Of a stretch of 64,000 nucleotides of DNA, positions 10,571 to 20,484 are shown in pieces. Numbering within the stretch: the first letter of the stretch is position 1; every line of letters begins with the position of its first letter. Source of the stretch: Alphaproteobacteria bacterium (GTDB lineage Bacteria > Pseudomonadota > Alphaproteobacteria > JABAAW01 > JAHZMA01); assembly GCA_022599575.1 (NCBI GenBank), contig JAHZMA010000086.1, positions 1 through 64,000 of the forward strand, given 5' to 3'. Both the position numbers and the translations under genes were made by a program. A model generated the notes under the pieces. It was not told where the DNA came from, did not search any database, and saw only the letters and a list, made by a program, of their open reading frames with translations.

Positions 10571-11749
10571 ATGACTATAGCAAACAGTAAGGGCATAATG
10601 CAAATATTACCCGCACTAGAAACTGGTGGCACTGAACGTGTGGCAATATCGGTTGCGATTAAGGCAAAGCAGGCGGGTTATCGCTCCTTTGTTTTATCCA
10701 ATGGTGGTGCGATGGTGCGCGAATTAACACGCGCTGGGGTTGAGCATATTACCATGCCTGTGCATAAAAAAAATATTTTTACCGTTAATGCGCGCGCTAA
10801 AAAATTGAAGCAATTGCTAGCACAACATGATATATCGCTGATTCACGCCCATTCGCGCCTGCCTGCGTGGCTTGCCTATAAGGCAACAAAAAATACTGAT
10901 ATTGCCTTTATCAATACATGTCATGGCTATTTTAACCTTAAAAATTCGTTTAAAATAAAATATTCTCGCATTGTTGGCATGGGTGCGAGAGTGATTGCGG
11001 TCAGTAAATTTATCAATCAGCATTTGCGAGAATTGGGCGCCGACCCCGCCAATATTCGTAATATTCCGCTTGGCGTACAGATAGAAAATTACAATGCTGA
11101 AAATGTATCGCAATATAGAATGGTCAAGCTATTAGAAGAGTGGGATATTCCAGAAGAGACCCCTATCGTCATGTTACCAGGGCGTATCAGCCGCACCAAA
11201 GGGCATGATGTGTTGATTAAAGCGATTAAGCTAGGGCGCAAAGATATCCGCTATTTAATTGTTGGCAATTATCAGAATCGTCCGCGTGTGAAAAAAATGC
11301 TAGATGAGCTGATACAAAAATATGACGTTGGTGGGCAGGTGCAATTTACTGGATTATGCCGTGATATGCCTGCCGCATATCGAATCTGTGATTTGGTGGT
11401 GGTGCCTTCCACTTGGCCAGAGCCCGGTGGCACGGTTGCGATTGAAGCGCAGGCAATCGGCAAGCCAGTGATAGTATCGGATGCGGGCGGTATGGCAGAA
11501 TCGGTGCTTGATGGTAAGACTGGCTTTATTGTTGAGGCAGGCAATCATGAACAATTAGCAGAAACCATTGATAAGGTGATGAATCTTTCTAGCACTGAGC
11601 GCGAGGCGATGAGCGCAACCGCCATGAAGCATACGCGTACAGAATTTACCAATGATTTAATGTGTTCACGCTATATGGATGTGTATCGTGAATTGTTGGA
11701 AGGGGCTTCACCAAACCCTGATATTATTGGTTTTCCGCATCTTGCATGA
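10571..11749 (+). CDS. glycosyltransferase family 4
   Basis: ETGGTERVAISVA, LPGRISRTKGHDVLIKA, VVPSTWPEPGGTVAIEAQAIGKPVIVSDAGGMAE. Confidence 0.92.
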   Translation: MTIANSKGIMQILPALETGGTERVAISVAIKAKQAGYRSFVLSNGGAMVRELTRAGVEHITMPVHKKNIFTVNARAKKLKQLLAQHDISLIHAHSRLPAWLAYKATKNTDIAFINTCHGYFNLKNSFKIKYSRIVGMGARVIAVSKFINQHLRELGADPANIRNIPLGVQIENYNAENVSQYRMVKLLEEWDIPEETPIVMLPGRISRTKGHDVLIKAIKLGRKDIRYLIVGNYQNRPRVKKMLDELIQKYDVGGQVQFTGLCRDMPAAYRICDLVVVPSTWPEPGGTVAIEAQAIGKPVIVSDAGGMAESVLDGKTGFIVEAGNHEQLAETIDKVMNLSSTEREAMSATAMKHTRTEFTNDLMCSRYMDVYRELLEGASPNPDIIGFPHLA

Positions 11750-11764
11750 TCCTATTGCCATAAA

Positions 11765-12733
11765 ATGCGTATTCTCATTATTAAATTGAGTGCATTTGGC
11801 GATATGGTGCAGGCAATCCCTGCCTTTCAGTCGGTTAGGCGGCATTATCCTGATGCACAGATTGATTTATTCACCGCGCCTTTATTTGCTGATTTTGCCA
11901 ATCAATTGAAAATAGGTAAATTAAAAATATTTGATAATGTCATTAAGCATCAACGTTTTGCGTATCATCGCTTGGGGCAGATAAAAAAAATACGCCAAAT
12001 GATAAAAGGGCAATATGACCAAGTAATTGATTTGCAATGCGTAACACGTACGGCAAATTATTTCTATTTTTGTTGCCCGAATCCGCCATTATGGGCGGGG
12101 GTGGCAAAATATGCCACAATTTCGTATAAAAGACGTTTTTTAGAAAACTTAAAGCCCTATCAGCGCCATCAATTATTGCTTAACGCTTTGGATATTCCCT
12201 ATCAATTCGGCACTGATAACGCTTGGGTAAAAGAATTACCGCAAAAGATATTATCACCGCTGAAAAATAATAAAAAATATGTATTATTAGTGGCAGGTTC
12301 ATCGCCTAAACACCCCGAAAAATGCTGGAAAATTGAAAATTATGCAAAAATTGCCAATATTTTGCTAGCGCATAATATCACCCCCGTGCTGATTGGTGCT
12401 GGCGCAGAACAAGGGATTGCTAAAAAAATAATACAATTATGTCCGAAAATATGCAATCTAGTTGGTAAAACTAGCTTGCAGGATATTGCAGTATTGGCAA
12501 AAAATGCTTATTATGGGGTAGGGAACGATACAGGGGCGATGCATCTTATCGCGCAAATGGGCACAAAATGTTTGGTTTTGTTTGCAGGTAAGAATAATCC
12601 AGATTTATGCAAACCCCCTTATTCACATTGTTTATTTATACAGGTGCAGGATTTGACAACAGCAGAATTAACGGTAGATATGGTGCTACAACAATTAACG
12701 CAAGCAGGGGTAATAGCTAACCGCAATGAGTAA
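11765..12733 (+). CDS. glycosyltransferase family 9 (heptosyltransferase-like)
   Basis: MRILIIKLSAFGDMVQAIPAFQSVRRHYPDAQIDLFT; VLLVAGSSPKHPEKCW; GNDTGAMHLIAQMG. Confidence 0.92.
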   Translation: MRILIIKLSAFGDMVQAIPAFQSVRRHYPDAQIDLFTAPLFADFANQLKIGKLKIFDNVIKHQRFAYHRLGQIKKIRQMIKGQYDQVIDLQCVTRTANYFYFCCPNPPLWAGVAKYATISYKRRFLENLKPYQRHQLLLNALDIPYQFGTDNAWVKELPQKILSPLKNNKKYVLLVAGSSPKHPEKCWKIENYAKIANILLAHNITPVLIGAGAEQGIAKKIIQLCPKICNLVGKTSLQDIAVLAKNAYYGVGNDTGAMHLIAQMGTKCLVLFAGKNNPDLCKPPYSHCLFIQVQDLTTAELTVDMVLQQLTQAGVIANRNE

Positions 12734-14690
12734 AGTGGTTATTACATTGCCTGATGGTGCGAAGCGCGAATTTGCAAAAGATTTAAGCGCGTTGGATATT
12801 GCCAAAAATATAGCGCCATCACTCGCAAAAGCGACATTGGTTGCCAAGATTAATGGTGAGTTGTGCGATTTAAGCACGGTGATTGATAAGGATTGCCGCT
12901 TAGAATTTATCAATCGTGACCATGCTGATGCGCTAGAAGTGCTACGCCATGATTGCGCGCATGTGTTAGCAGAAGCGGTGCAGAGCCTGTTTCCTAACAC
13001 GCAAATCACTTTTGGCCCTGCCATTGAAAACGGCTTATATTACGATTTTTACCGCGAAACGCCATTTACCCCTGATGATTTTCCAGCCATCGAACAAAAA
13101 ATGCGTGAGATTATCGCGCAGAATCAGCCTTTCACCCGCGAAATATGGCAACGCGAGCAGGCGGCTGCATTTTTCAAACAACAGGGTGAGACTTTTAAGG
13201 CAGAACATGTGATGCGCCTGCCCGAAGGCGACGATATTTCTATCTATCGGCAAGGCGATTGGCTGGATTTATGTCGTGGTCCGCATATGCCTTCTACGGG
13301 CAAGCTTGGCAAGGCGTTTAAGCTGATGCGTGTTTCTGGCGCATATTGGCTTGGCGACCAAAATAATCCGCAATTACAGCGCATCTATGCCACTTGTTGG
13401 CGCAACGAAAAAGAATTGAATGATTATCTTCATTTCTTGGAAGAAGCCGAAAAGCGCGACCACCGTAAATTAGGACGGCAGATGGCTTTGTTTCATACCC
13501 AAGAAGAGGCGGCGGGGTCAATTTTCTGGCATCGTGATGGCTATCGGGTCTATCGGGTGTTAGAAAATTACATTCGCAACCGATTGCATCAAGATTATGA
13601 CGAGGTGAAAACCCCGCAAATGGTGAGCAACAGCCTGTGGAAGCAATCAGGGCATTGGGATAAATTTGGTGACGATATGTTTACCGTCAATGAAAATGAG
13701 ATTGATAATGACGCACTACAGCGTATTTTCGCGCTAAAACCAATGAATTGCCCGTGCCATGTGCAGATTTATAATCAAAATATCACCTCATATAAGGATT
13801 TACCTGTACGTCTTGCTGAATTTGGACAAGTACACCGCAATGAAGCATCAGGGGCGTTACATGGTTTGATGCGGGTGCGCGCATTCACACAAGATGATGG
13901 ACATATTTTCTGCACCGAAGAACAAGTGATTGATGAAACAAAAAAATTCTGTGAATTGCTGAAATCAATTTATCAAGATTGTGGCTTTAGCGATTTTTCC
14001 ATCAAATTTTCTGACCGCCCCGAAATACGTGCGGGCGAAGATGAAGTATGGGATAAAGCTGAATCATCGCTGAAAGAAGCGATTGAGGCGACTGATATGC
14101 CTTATGTGATGAACCCCGGCGAAGGGGCGTTTTACGGCCCTAAATTAGAGTTTGTGCTGAAAGATACGTTAGGGCGCGAATGGCAATGTGGCACATGGCA
14201 GGTTGATTTTGTGCTACCGAAACGGCTAGGCGCTACCTATATTGATGCCAATGGTGAAAAGCAAGTGCCTGTTATGTTGCATCGGGCAATTTTGGGGTCG
14301 ATGGAACGTTTTATCGGGATTTTGCTTGAACATCATGCGGGGCATTTACCATTTTGGTTGGCACCTGTGCAGATAAAAATTTGCACCATTACCAATGATT
14401 TAGATGATTATGGATGTGAGGTGCTACAGGCTTGTATCGATTCAGGTTTGCGTGCTGAGGGTGATTTTCGTTCTGAAAAAGTTAACTATAAAATTCGCGA
14501 ACATTCGCTGAAAAAAATACCGCTTCTTATCATTTGTGGTAAAAAAGAAGCTGAAAATGGTCAAGTGACTCTGCGCTTTTTAGGTAAAAAAGAGCAAGAG
14601 ACACTGGATTTGAACGTCGCTTTGCAACAATTAAGGCAAAAATCAATTATTCCACAATTTGCCGAAATATTGCCAAGCGGATTGGTGTAA
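12726..14690 (+). CDS. thrS: threonyl-tRNA synthetase
   Basis: TGS domain, HDCAHVLAEAVQSLFP, MNCPCHVQIY, FGQVHRNEASGALHGLMRVRAFTQDDGHIFC. Confidence 0.97.
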   Translation: MSKVVITLPDGAKREFAKDLSALDIAKNIAPSLAKATLVAKINGELCDLSTVIDKDCRLEFINRDHADALEVLRHDCAHVLAEAVQSLFPNTQITFGPAIENGLYYDFYRETPFTPDDFPAIEQKMREIIAQNQPFTREIWQREQAAAFFKQQGETFKAEHVMRLPEGDDISIYRQGDWLDLCRGPHMPSTGKLGKAFKLMRVSGAYWLGDQNNPQLQRIYATCWRNEKELNDYLHFLEEAEKRDHRKLGRQMALFHTQEEAAGSIFWHRDGYRVYRVLENYIRNRLHQDYDEVKTPQMVSNSLWKQSGHWDKFGDDMFTVNENEIDNDALQRIFALKPMNCPCHVQIYNQNITSYKDLPVRLAEFGQVHRNEASGALHGLMRVRAFTQDDGHIFCTEEQVIDETKKFCELLKSIYQDCGFSDFSIKFSDRPEIRAGEDEVWDKAESSLKEAIEATDMPYVMNPGEGAFYGPKLEFVLKDTLGREWQCGTWQVDFVLPKRLGATYIDANGEKQVPVMLHRAILGSMERFIGILLEHHAGHLPFWLAPVQIKICTITNDLDDYGCEVLQACIDSGLRAEGDFRSEKVNYKIREHSLKKIPLLIICGKKEAENGQVTLRFLGKKEQETLDLNVALQQLRQKSIIPQFAEILPSGLV

Positions 14691-14714
14691 CATGATTGAA
14701 TAAGGAGTATTGCT

Positions 14715-15248
14715 ATCGTAACACATATTAAAAAACCTCAAGAGGATGAAACACGCGTCAATGAAGCTATAGATGTGCCGCAAGTGCGGTTAATCAATCA
14801 CGAGGGTGAAAATATAGGCGTGATAGACACCAGAGAAGCACTGGAAATGGCCGATAATGAAGGGCTGGATTTGGTGGAAATTGCGGGCAATGTTAGTCCG
14901 CCTGTTGCTAAAATTATGAATTATGGTAAATTGCGCTATGAAAAGCAAAAAAAGAAACAAGAAAATAAGCGCAAGCAAAAGACGGTGCAAATTAAAGAAA
15001 TTAAAGTCCGTCCTAATATTGAAACCCATGATTATCAAGTGAAATTATCGGCGGCAAAAAGATTTATCGACGCTGGCCATAAGGTGAAATTAACCTTGCG
15101 ATTTCGTGGGCGTGAATTGAGCCATCGTGAGATTGGTGAAGATTTGGTGAAGCGTTTTGTGCAAGATACAGAAGAATTTGCCAAAACAGAATCACCAGTA
15201 AAAATGGAAGAACGGCAGATTGCGGTGATGTTAATCAGTAATAAATAA
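14715..15248 (+). CDS. infC: translation initiation factor IF-3, probably starting at ATC
   Basis: IF-3 sequence ...RVNEAIDVPQVRLINHEGENIGV...; the conserved N-terminus extends upstream of the GTG at 14775, in frame to ATC 14715 with AAGGAG just upstream. Confidence 0.88.
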   Translation: MVTHIKKPQEDETRVNEAIDVPQVRLINHEGENIGVIDTREALEMADNEGLDLVEIAGNVSPPVAKIMNYGKLRYEKQKKKQENKRKQKTVQIKEIKVRPNIETHDYQVKLSAAKRFIDAGHKVKLTLRFRGRELSHREIGEDLVKRFVQDTEEFAKTESPVKMEERQIAVMLISNK

Positions 15249-15258
15249 TGTGGTGAAT

Positions 15259-16314
15259 ATGAAAATTAAAACAGTCATTTTAGGGGCAAGTGGCTATACA
15301 GGCGCAGAAATATTGCGTTTTGCGCTATTGCATCCTCATGTAGAAATTACGGCATTGTCGGCTGAAAGCAAGGCTGGGATGCATATGCAAAATGTGTTTC
15401 CGCATCTTTATGGTGTTGATTTGCCGATTTTACAAAAAATTGATGAGATTGATTTTAGCGATATCGCTGCGGTATTTTGTGCATTGCCACATGGCACCAC
15501 GCAAAAGGTAATTCTGCAATTATACCAAACCCATCAATCACTGAAAATCATTGATTTATCAGCTGATTTTCGGTTGAAGGATGTTGATGAATATCAGCGA
15601 TGGTATGGCGATATTCACCACGCCAAACAGATTCAGCAACATGCGGTTTATGGCGTAACCGAATTGAATCGCGATTCGATTAAGCAAAACCGTTTGGTGG
15701 CAAATCCCGGTTGTTACCCAACAACAGCGCAATTGCCGTTAATACCACTGATTCGCGAAGGGCTTGTGAGTGCTGATGATATTATCATCGATTCGAAATC
15801 AGGGGTGTCAGGTGCGGGCAGGGCGCCCAAACAGGCAACTCTTTATTGCGAGATAGCCGAAAGCTTTAACGCGTACGGGCTTGAGGGGCATCGGCATAGC
15901 GCAGAAATGCAAGAACAATTTGATATGGCGGTGAAAGGGAATGATTCGGTGCAGTTTCATTTTGTGCCACATCTCATTCCTACCAAGCGCGGTATTCTTT
16001 CCACCATTCACTGCAAAAGCAATGGCGATAATTCGATTGCAAAAATGCGTGATTATTTAACTGATTTTTATCAAAATGATGCGTTCGTGCATATTTTACC
16101 AGAAACAATAAACGCACCGAAAACTGCTGATGTGCTAGGCAGTAACCAGTGCCGTATCGCGCTTTATCCAAGCCCAATTAACGGCAGAGTGTTGATTATA
16201 TCAGTGATTGATAATCTGGTGAAAGGGGCATCGGGGCAGGCAATCCAAAACTTTAACGTGATGTTTGATTTGCCTGAAACAACAGGGCTTCAAAATCTGC
16301 CGATATTCCCGTAA
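15259..16314 (+). CDS. argC: N-acetyl-gamma-glutamyl-phosphate reductase
   Basis: VILGASGYTGAEILR, VANPGCYPTTAQLPLIPL, KSGVSGAGRAPK. Confidence 0.95.
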   Translation: MKIKTVILGASGYTGAEILRFALLHPHVEITALSAESKAGMHMQNVFPHLYGVDLPILQKIDEIDFSDIAAVFCALPHGTTQKVILQLYQTHQSLKIIDLSADFRLKDVDEYQRWYGDIHHAKQIQQHAVYGVTELNRDSIKQNRLVANPGCYPTTAQLPLIPLIREGLVSADDIIIDSKSGVSGAGRAPKQATLYCEIAESFNAYGLEGHRHSAEMQEQFDMAVKGNDSVQFHFVPHLIPTKRGILSTIHCKSNGDNSIAKMRDYLTDFYQNDAFVHILPETINAPKTADVLGSNQCRIALYPSPINGRVLIISVIDNLVKGASGQAIQNFNVMFDLPETTGLQNLPIFP

Positions 16315-16336
16315 AGTTTTTCGCATCATAATATCA

Positions 16337-16372
16337 TAAAAAAGCCCGCAAGAGATAATTTACGGGCTTTTA
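16337..16372. terminator. bidirectional rho-independent terminator
   Basis: AAAAGCCCG caagagataattta CGGGCTTTT between convergent genes. Confidence 0.85.
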
Positions 16373-16401
16373 ATTTTGCTTATCAGCAACAGAAGAGATG
16401 A

Positions 16402-17010
16402 TTACGAAATAACGTAAAGCCCTTGTGCTGATACCATTGCATAAAGCATTGGAATTGAAAGCATGGTATTTGTACGCGAGAATAACATCGCTGTACGTCC
16501 TGCTTTGGCTTTATCCTTATCACTGTCGATAATACCGAGCGCGATTTTTTGATTCGGCCAAATAACAAACCATACATTAAACGCCATAATCACGCCAAGC
16601 CACATGCCAATACCGATTGAAACATGACCGACTGCACCCGTTCTGGTGCCAAGTATCAGCGCATCAACCAGATAGCCATTAATCCAACCTAACAACAAGC
16701 CTGTTGCTAAAGTTGCCAATGCCGCCCAGCGAAACCAAAACAATGCCGCAGGGGCAATCACTTTGGTGATGGCAGGTTTGTGGGCATCTTCAATTTTACC
16801 CATATTTGGGATTTGTACAAAATTGAAATACCACAATAAACCAATCCACATCACGCCTGAAAGCACATGCAACCAGCGCACTGTAAAACGAATGCCATCG
16901 CCTTTTGCCCATACAATACCGCCAACCACATGATTGATAGCCACCAAAGCAAGCAGTAACACAATGCCTGCAATGATTGTATTTCTAAGATTTGAAAGAA
17001 TTGCGAACAT
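16402..17010 (-). CDS. PuuD-like (urate hydroxylase N-terminal family) integral membrane protein
   Basis: RWLHVLSGVMWIGLLWYFNFVQIP...FWFRWAALATLATGLLL...GIGMWLGVIMAFNVWFVIWPNQK. Confidence 0.75.
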   Translation of the reverse strand: MFAILSNLRNTIIAGIVLLLALVAINHVVGGIVWAKGDGIRFTVRWLHVLSGVMWIGLLWYFNFVQIPNMGKIEDAHKPAITKVIAPAALFWFRWAALATLATGLLLGWINGYLVDALILGTRTGAVGHVSIGIGMWLGVIMAFNVWFVIWPNQKIALGIIDSDKDKAKAGRTAMLFSRTNTMLSIPMLYAMVSAQGLYVIS

Positions 17011-17141
17011 ATTAACTCCTTAATTCTCATATTTTTTAATTGTGAAAGTTTTCATAATGAAACCAACCCTATTTTGACTTCATCTGTGAATAGTGTCAAT
17101 ATCAATTATTAGTTACACATTATTAAATTGCGTGTTTTAAG

Positions 17142-18023
17142 ATGAAAGATTACGAAAATCTATGGCTTGCGAATTATATTGGCAAAAATCATGCGTCAAC
17201 ACATCATCATGCGATAGGGTTGATTCTGGCGTTTTATCAACATATAGCGCAAATTTATGCTGATGTTAGCGATGACACCATCGGGCAGATGCGCTTAACA
17301 TGGTGGCGTGATAGTATCATTGCTGACAATGCTAATACCGATATTGCCAAAAATCACACCCTATTATCCGCCCATAAACCCACCAATATTAGCGATTTAT
17401 TGGCACAATTGCATCAAATGATGGCTGAATATCATCTGCCTTCTTGCTATTTTGAGGGGCTGATAGAGGCGCGAATGCAGGAATTTACCGCATTACCTTT
17501 TGCGGATATAAAACAATTTCAACATTATTGTGGCACGCTGAGTGGTAATTTATTTGCGTTATGGGCAGTGCTGATTAAAAAAGATGATATGTTGCGCGAT
17601 GATAAAATACGCGAATTATTTTTTCAAGCAAGCGAGATTTACACATTTAGCCGTGTGATACGCTCATTACATTGGCAAGCCAAGCAAGGATTGCTGTTTT
17701 TGCCGCAAAATATCTTAAACGCGCATGGGTTAGATGCGTATCAGCCCGCACAAGCGTTACAATCAGCGCAAATGAAAGAGATTATTGCCATTATGGCGCA
17801 AGATGCTGTGGCGCGTCATCATGATGCGCTGATACAGTTGCAAGATAATAGTGAGATGCGCGCATTATGCCGTGATATTGAGCCGTTATTTGCTTTTTCA
17901 ACGATAGCCCAAAAATCTCTTAAACATTTTGCCAAATATGATTATGATTATCTGAATCCGCGTGCGCTTGCCCCGCCGCCTTTATTATCGCTTCAACTAC
18001 GCTTTAGGCGGAAGATATTCTAG
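17142..18023 (+). CDS. squalene/phytoene synthase family protein
   Basis: MRLTWWRDSI, LPSCYFEGLIEARMQEF, QHYCGTLSGNLFALW. Confidence 0.8.
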   Translation: MKDYENLWLANYIGKNHASTHHHAIGLILAFYQHIAQIYADVSDDTIGQMRLTWWRDSIIADNANTDIAKNHTLLSAHKPTNISDLLAQLHQMMAEYHLPSCYFEGLIEARMQEFTALPFADIKQFQHYCGTLSGNLFALWAVLIKKDDMLRDDKIRELFFQASEIYTFSRVIRSLHWQAKQGLLFLPQNILNAHGLDAYQPAQALQSAQMKEIIAIMAQDAVARHHDALIQLQDNSEMRALCRDIEPLFAFSTIAQKSLKHFAKYDYDYLNPRALAPPPLLSLQLRFRRKIF

Positions 18024-19385
18024 CCATTGCTGTAAATCGCTCATCGCACGTTGCGACATTGCCTGTTTGCGGTCTTTGCCCTTTAATTTTTTCGGCTTTT
18101 TGCTACCATCAGGAGGTGATTCGATATGGGGCGATTCTTTATCAGGAGGCGGCATCAGCCCGTAATTGCAATTCATCGGTTGAAACTTACCACTATCATG
18201 CGCGGTTTGCCCGCTAATATAGCCGATTAACGCGCCATGCGCGGTAGTGAGCGGTATATCGGGTAAGTGGGTTTCAGAAATTGCAGCATAATGATAAAGT
18301 GCCGCCATCAGCCCCATCGCGGTTGATTCCACATAGCCCTCAACGCCCGTTATCTGCCCTGCAAATTGCAAATGCGGCGCATTAATCATTTGCAAACGGC
18401 TATTTAATAATTCGGGCGAATGAATAAAACCATTGCGATGAATTCCCCCTAACCGTGCAAATTCAGCATTTTGCAACCCTGGTATCATTCGCAATACTTG
18501 CTTTTGCGCGCCATAAGTCATTTTGGTTTGGAAGCCAACCATGTTATATAATGTGCCATATTTATTTTCTTGGCGCAATTGCACCACCGCATATGGTGGT
18601 GCTTCAGAATTGGGATTTGTTAGCCCAACGGGTTTCATCGGTCCAAAACGTAACGTATCAACCCCGCGCTGTGCCATCACTTCAATCGGCAGACAGCCTT
18701 CAAAATAAGGCGTGCCTTCCCATTCCTTAAATTCAGTATAATCAGCATCTAGCAAGGCTTGATGAAATACCAGATATTGTTCCTGATTCATCGGACAATT
18801 CAGATAATCACTGCCCTTATCATAGCGTGATTGCCGCCAAATAATATCAAAATCAAGGCTTTCAGCGGTTACAATCGGCGCGATGGCATCAAAAAATGCC
18901 AGCTTATCTTTACCGCTTAATGTTTCGATTTCTTGCATCAGCGTAAAAGATGTTAAGGGGCCAGTGGCAATGATGGTAGGGGTGTCGATATCGGGCAAAG
19001 CGGTAACTTCTTCGCGAAACACAATGATATTAGGGTGATTGCTGATAGTATCGGTTATCATTTCAGCAAAACCTTGTCGCTCTATCCCCAGCGCACTGCC
19101 CGCAGGCACTTGATGGGTATCGGCAGCACGCATGATAAGCGAGTTTAATTGCCGCAATTCCCAATGTAACAGCCCAACCGCATTGGTGAGCGCATCATCA
19201 GAACGAAAAGAATTGGAACATACCAATTCCGCCAGTAAATCAGTTTGATGGGCAAAGGTAGTCACTATCGGGCGCATTTCATAAAGATGCACTTTTACAT
19301 TGCGTATCGCAAGCTGATAGGCGGCTTCACAGCCTGCTAGCCCGCCACCGATAATTGTAACAATCGATTCTTTTTGATGTCTCAT
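17997..19385 (-). CDS. trmFO: methylenetetrahydrofolate-tRNA-(uracil-5-)-methyltransferase
   Basis: VTIIGGGLAGCEAAYQLA, LVCSNSFRSDDALTNAVGLLHWELR, VPAGSALGIER, GQITGVEGYVESTAMGLMAAL. Confidence 0.95.
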   Translation of the reverse strand: MRHQKESIVTIIGGGLAGCEAAYQLAIRNVKVHLYEMRPIVTTFAHQTDLLAELVCSNSFRSDDALTNAVGLLHWELRQLNSLIMRAADTHQVPAGSALGIERQGFAEMITDTISNHPNIIVFREEVTALPDIDTPTIIATGPLTSFTLMQEIETLSGKDKLAFFDAIAPIVTAESLDFDIIWRQSRYDKGSDYLNCPMNQEQYLVFHQALLDADYTEFKEWEGTPYFEGCLPIEVMAQRGVDTLRFGPMKPVGLTNPNSEAPPYAVVQLRQENKYGTLYNMVGFQTKMTYGAQKQVLRMIPGLQNAEFARLGGIHRNGFIHSPELLNSRLQMINAPHLQFAGQITGVEGYVESTAMGLMAALYHYAAISETHLPDIPLTTAHGALIGYISGQTAHDSGKFQPMNCNYGLMPPPDKESPHIESPPDGSKKPKKLKGKDRKQAMSQRAMSDLQQWLEYLPPKA

Positions 19386-19520
19386 ATATGATTAGGTAGC
19401 GGTTTTTTTTATCGCTGTCAAATCACTCTATTATTTTTAAGGCATTATTAGGGCATTTTAGGGGTTGATTCTGAACGGGTAAAAACTTATCTTTTCACGA
19501 TATTTTCAAGGAGAAAAGAC

Positions 19521-20471
19521 ATGTCAAAAATCTTTATGTTTCCCGGTCAAGGCTCGCAAGCGGTGGGTATGGGGCTTGCATTGAAGCAACAAAGCAAAAT
19601 AGCCTCTGCGCTTTTTGACGAAATTGATGATGCGCTTAACCAAAAATTAAGCGCAATAATGTTTGAGGGAACTGCTGAAACGCTTGGCATTTCTGAAAAT
19701 ACGCAACCTGCCTTGATGGCGCATTCAATGGCAGTTATCCGCGTGATTGAACATGAATTTGGCGTGCCGATTGAAAATTTAGCAAGCGGGCTGGTGGGGC
19801 ATTCATTAGGCGAATATTCGGCATTAACCGCCGCTGATGTGTTTGATGTTGCCACGACTGCAAAATTATTGCGTCTGCGCGGACAGGCGATGCAACAGGC
19901 AGTGCCACAGGGTGTGGGTTCAATGGCGGCGATTATCGGGCTTGGGGCAGATATGGTCACAAAAATCACCGAACAAGCAACAGAATCAGATGATGAAGTC
20001 TGCACCCTTGCCAATGATAATTCAGCTGAGCAAGTGGTGATTAGCGGACATAAGCAGGCGGTTGAGCGCGCCATGGCATTATGCAAGGAAGCGGGCGCAA
20101 AACGGGTATTGCCTCTGCCAGTATCAGTGCCATCACATTGCAAATTGATGCAACCCGCAGCCGAGCAAATGGCGCAAGCCTTTGCTGATGCAAGATTTTC
20201 GGCAGGCAAATTACCAGTCTATGCGAATATCTCCACCGAGAGTTCGGATGATAGCGCAGTGATTCAAGATGCGCTGATTCAACAATTATGCGGACGTGTA
20301 CGCTTTCGTGAAACCATCGAAAAACTGAGTGCTAGCCATCAGGAATTTGTAGAAATCGGCACGGGTAAAGTATTATGCGGATTGGTCAAGCGGATTGCAG
20401 GCGATAGCACACAGGTAAGTTTGGGTGCTGATATGGCACAGATTGAAACATTTATTAAAGCGAATCAATGA
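19521..20471 (+). CDS. fabD: malonyl CoA-ACP transacylase
   Basis: FPGQGSQAVGMG, LVGHSLGEYSAL, fab cluster. Confidence 0.95.
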   Translation: MSKIFMFPGQGSQAVGMGLALKQQSKIASALFDEIDDALNQKLSAIMFEGTAETLGISENTQPALMAHSMAVIRVIEHEFGVPIENLASGLVGHSLGEYSALTAADVFDVATTAKLLRLRGQAMQQAVPQGVGSMAAIIGLGADMVTKITEQATESDDEVCTLANDNSAEQVVISGHKQAVERAMALCKEAGAKRVLPLPVSVPSHCKLMQPAAEQMAQAFADARFSAGKLPVYANISTESSDDSAVIQDALIQQLCGRVRFRETIEKLSASHQEFVEIGTGKVLCGLVKRIAGDSTQVSLGADMAQIETFIKANQ

Positions 20472-20484
20472 TAAAGGAGTTTTT

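Noticed and set aside
10571-12733. Start of a polysaccharide biosynthesis island (GT4 + GT9)
   Set aside because: Only two genes, flanked by housekeeping genes with matching composition; most likely ordinary LPS core enzymes.
19547-20209. 220-aa minus-strand ORF
   Set aside because: Antisense to fabD, which has unambiguous motifs; Cys/Ser/Pro-rich shadow translation.
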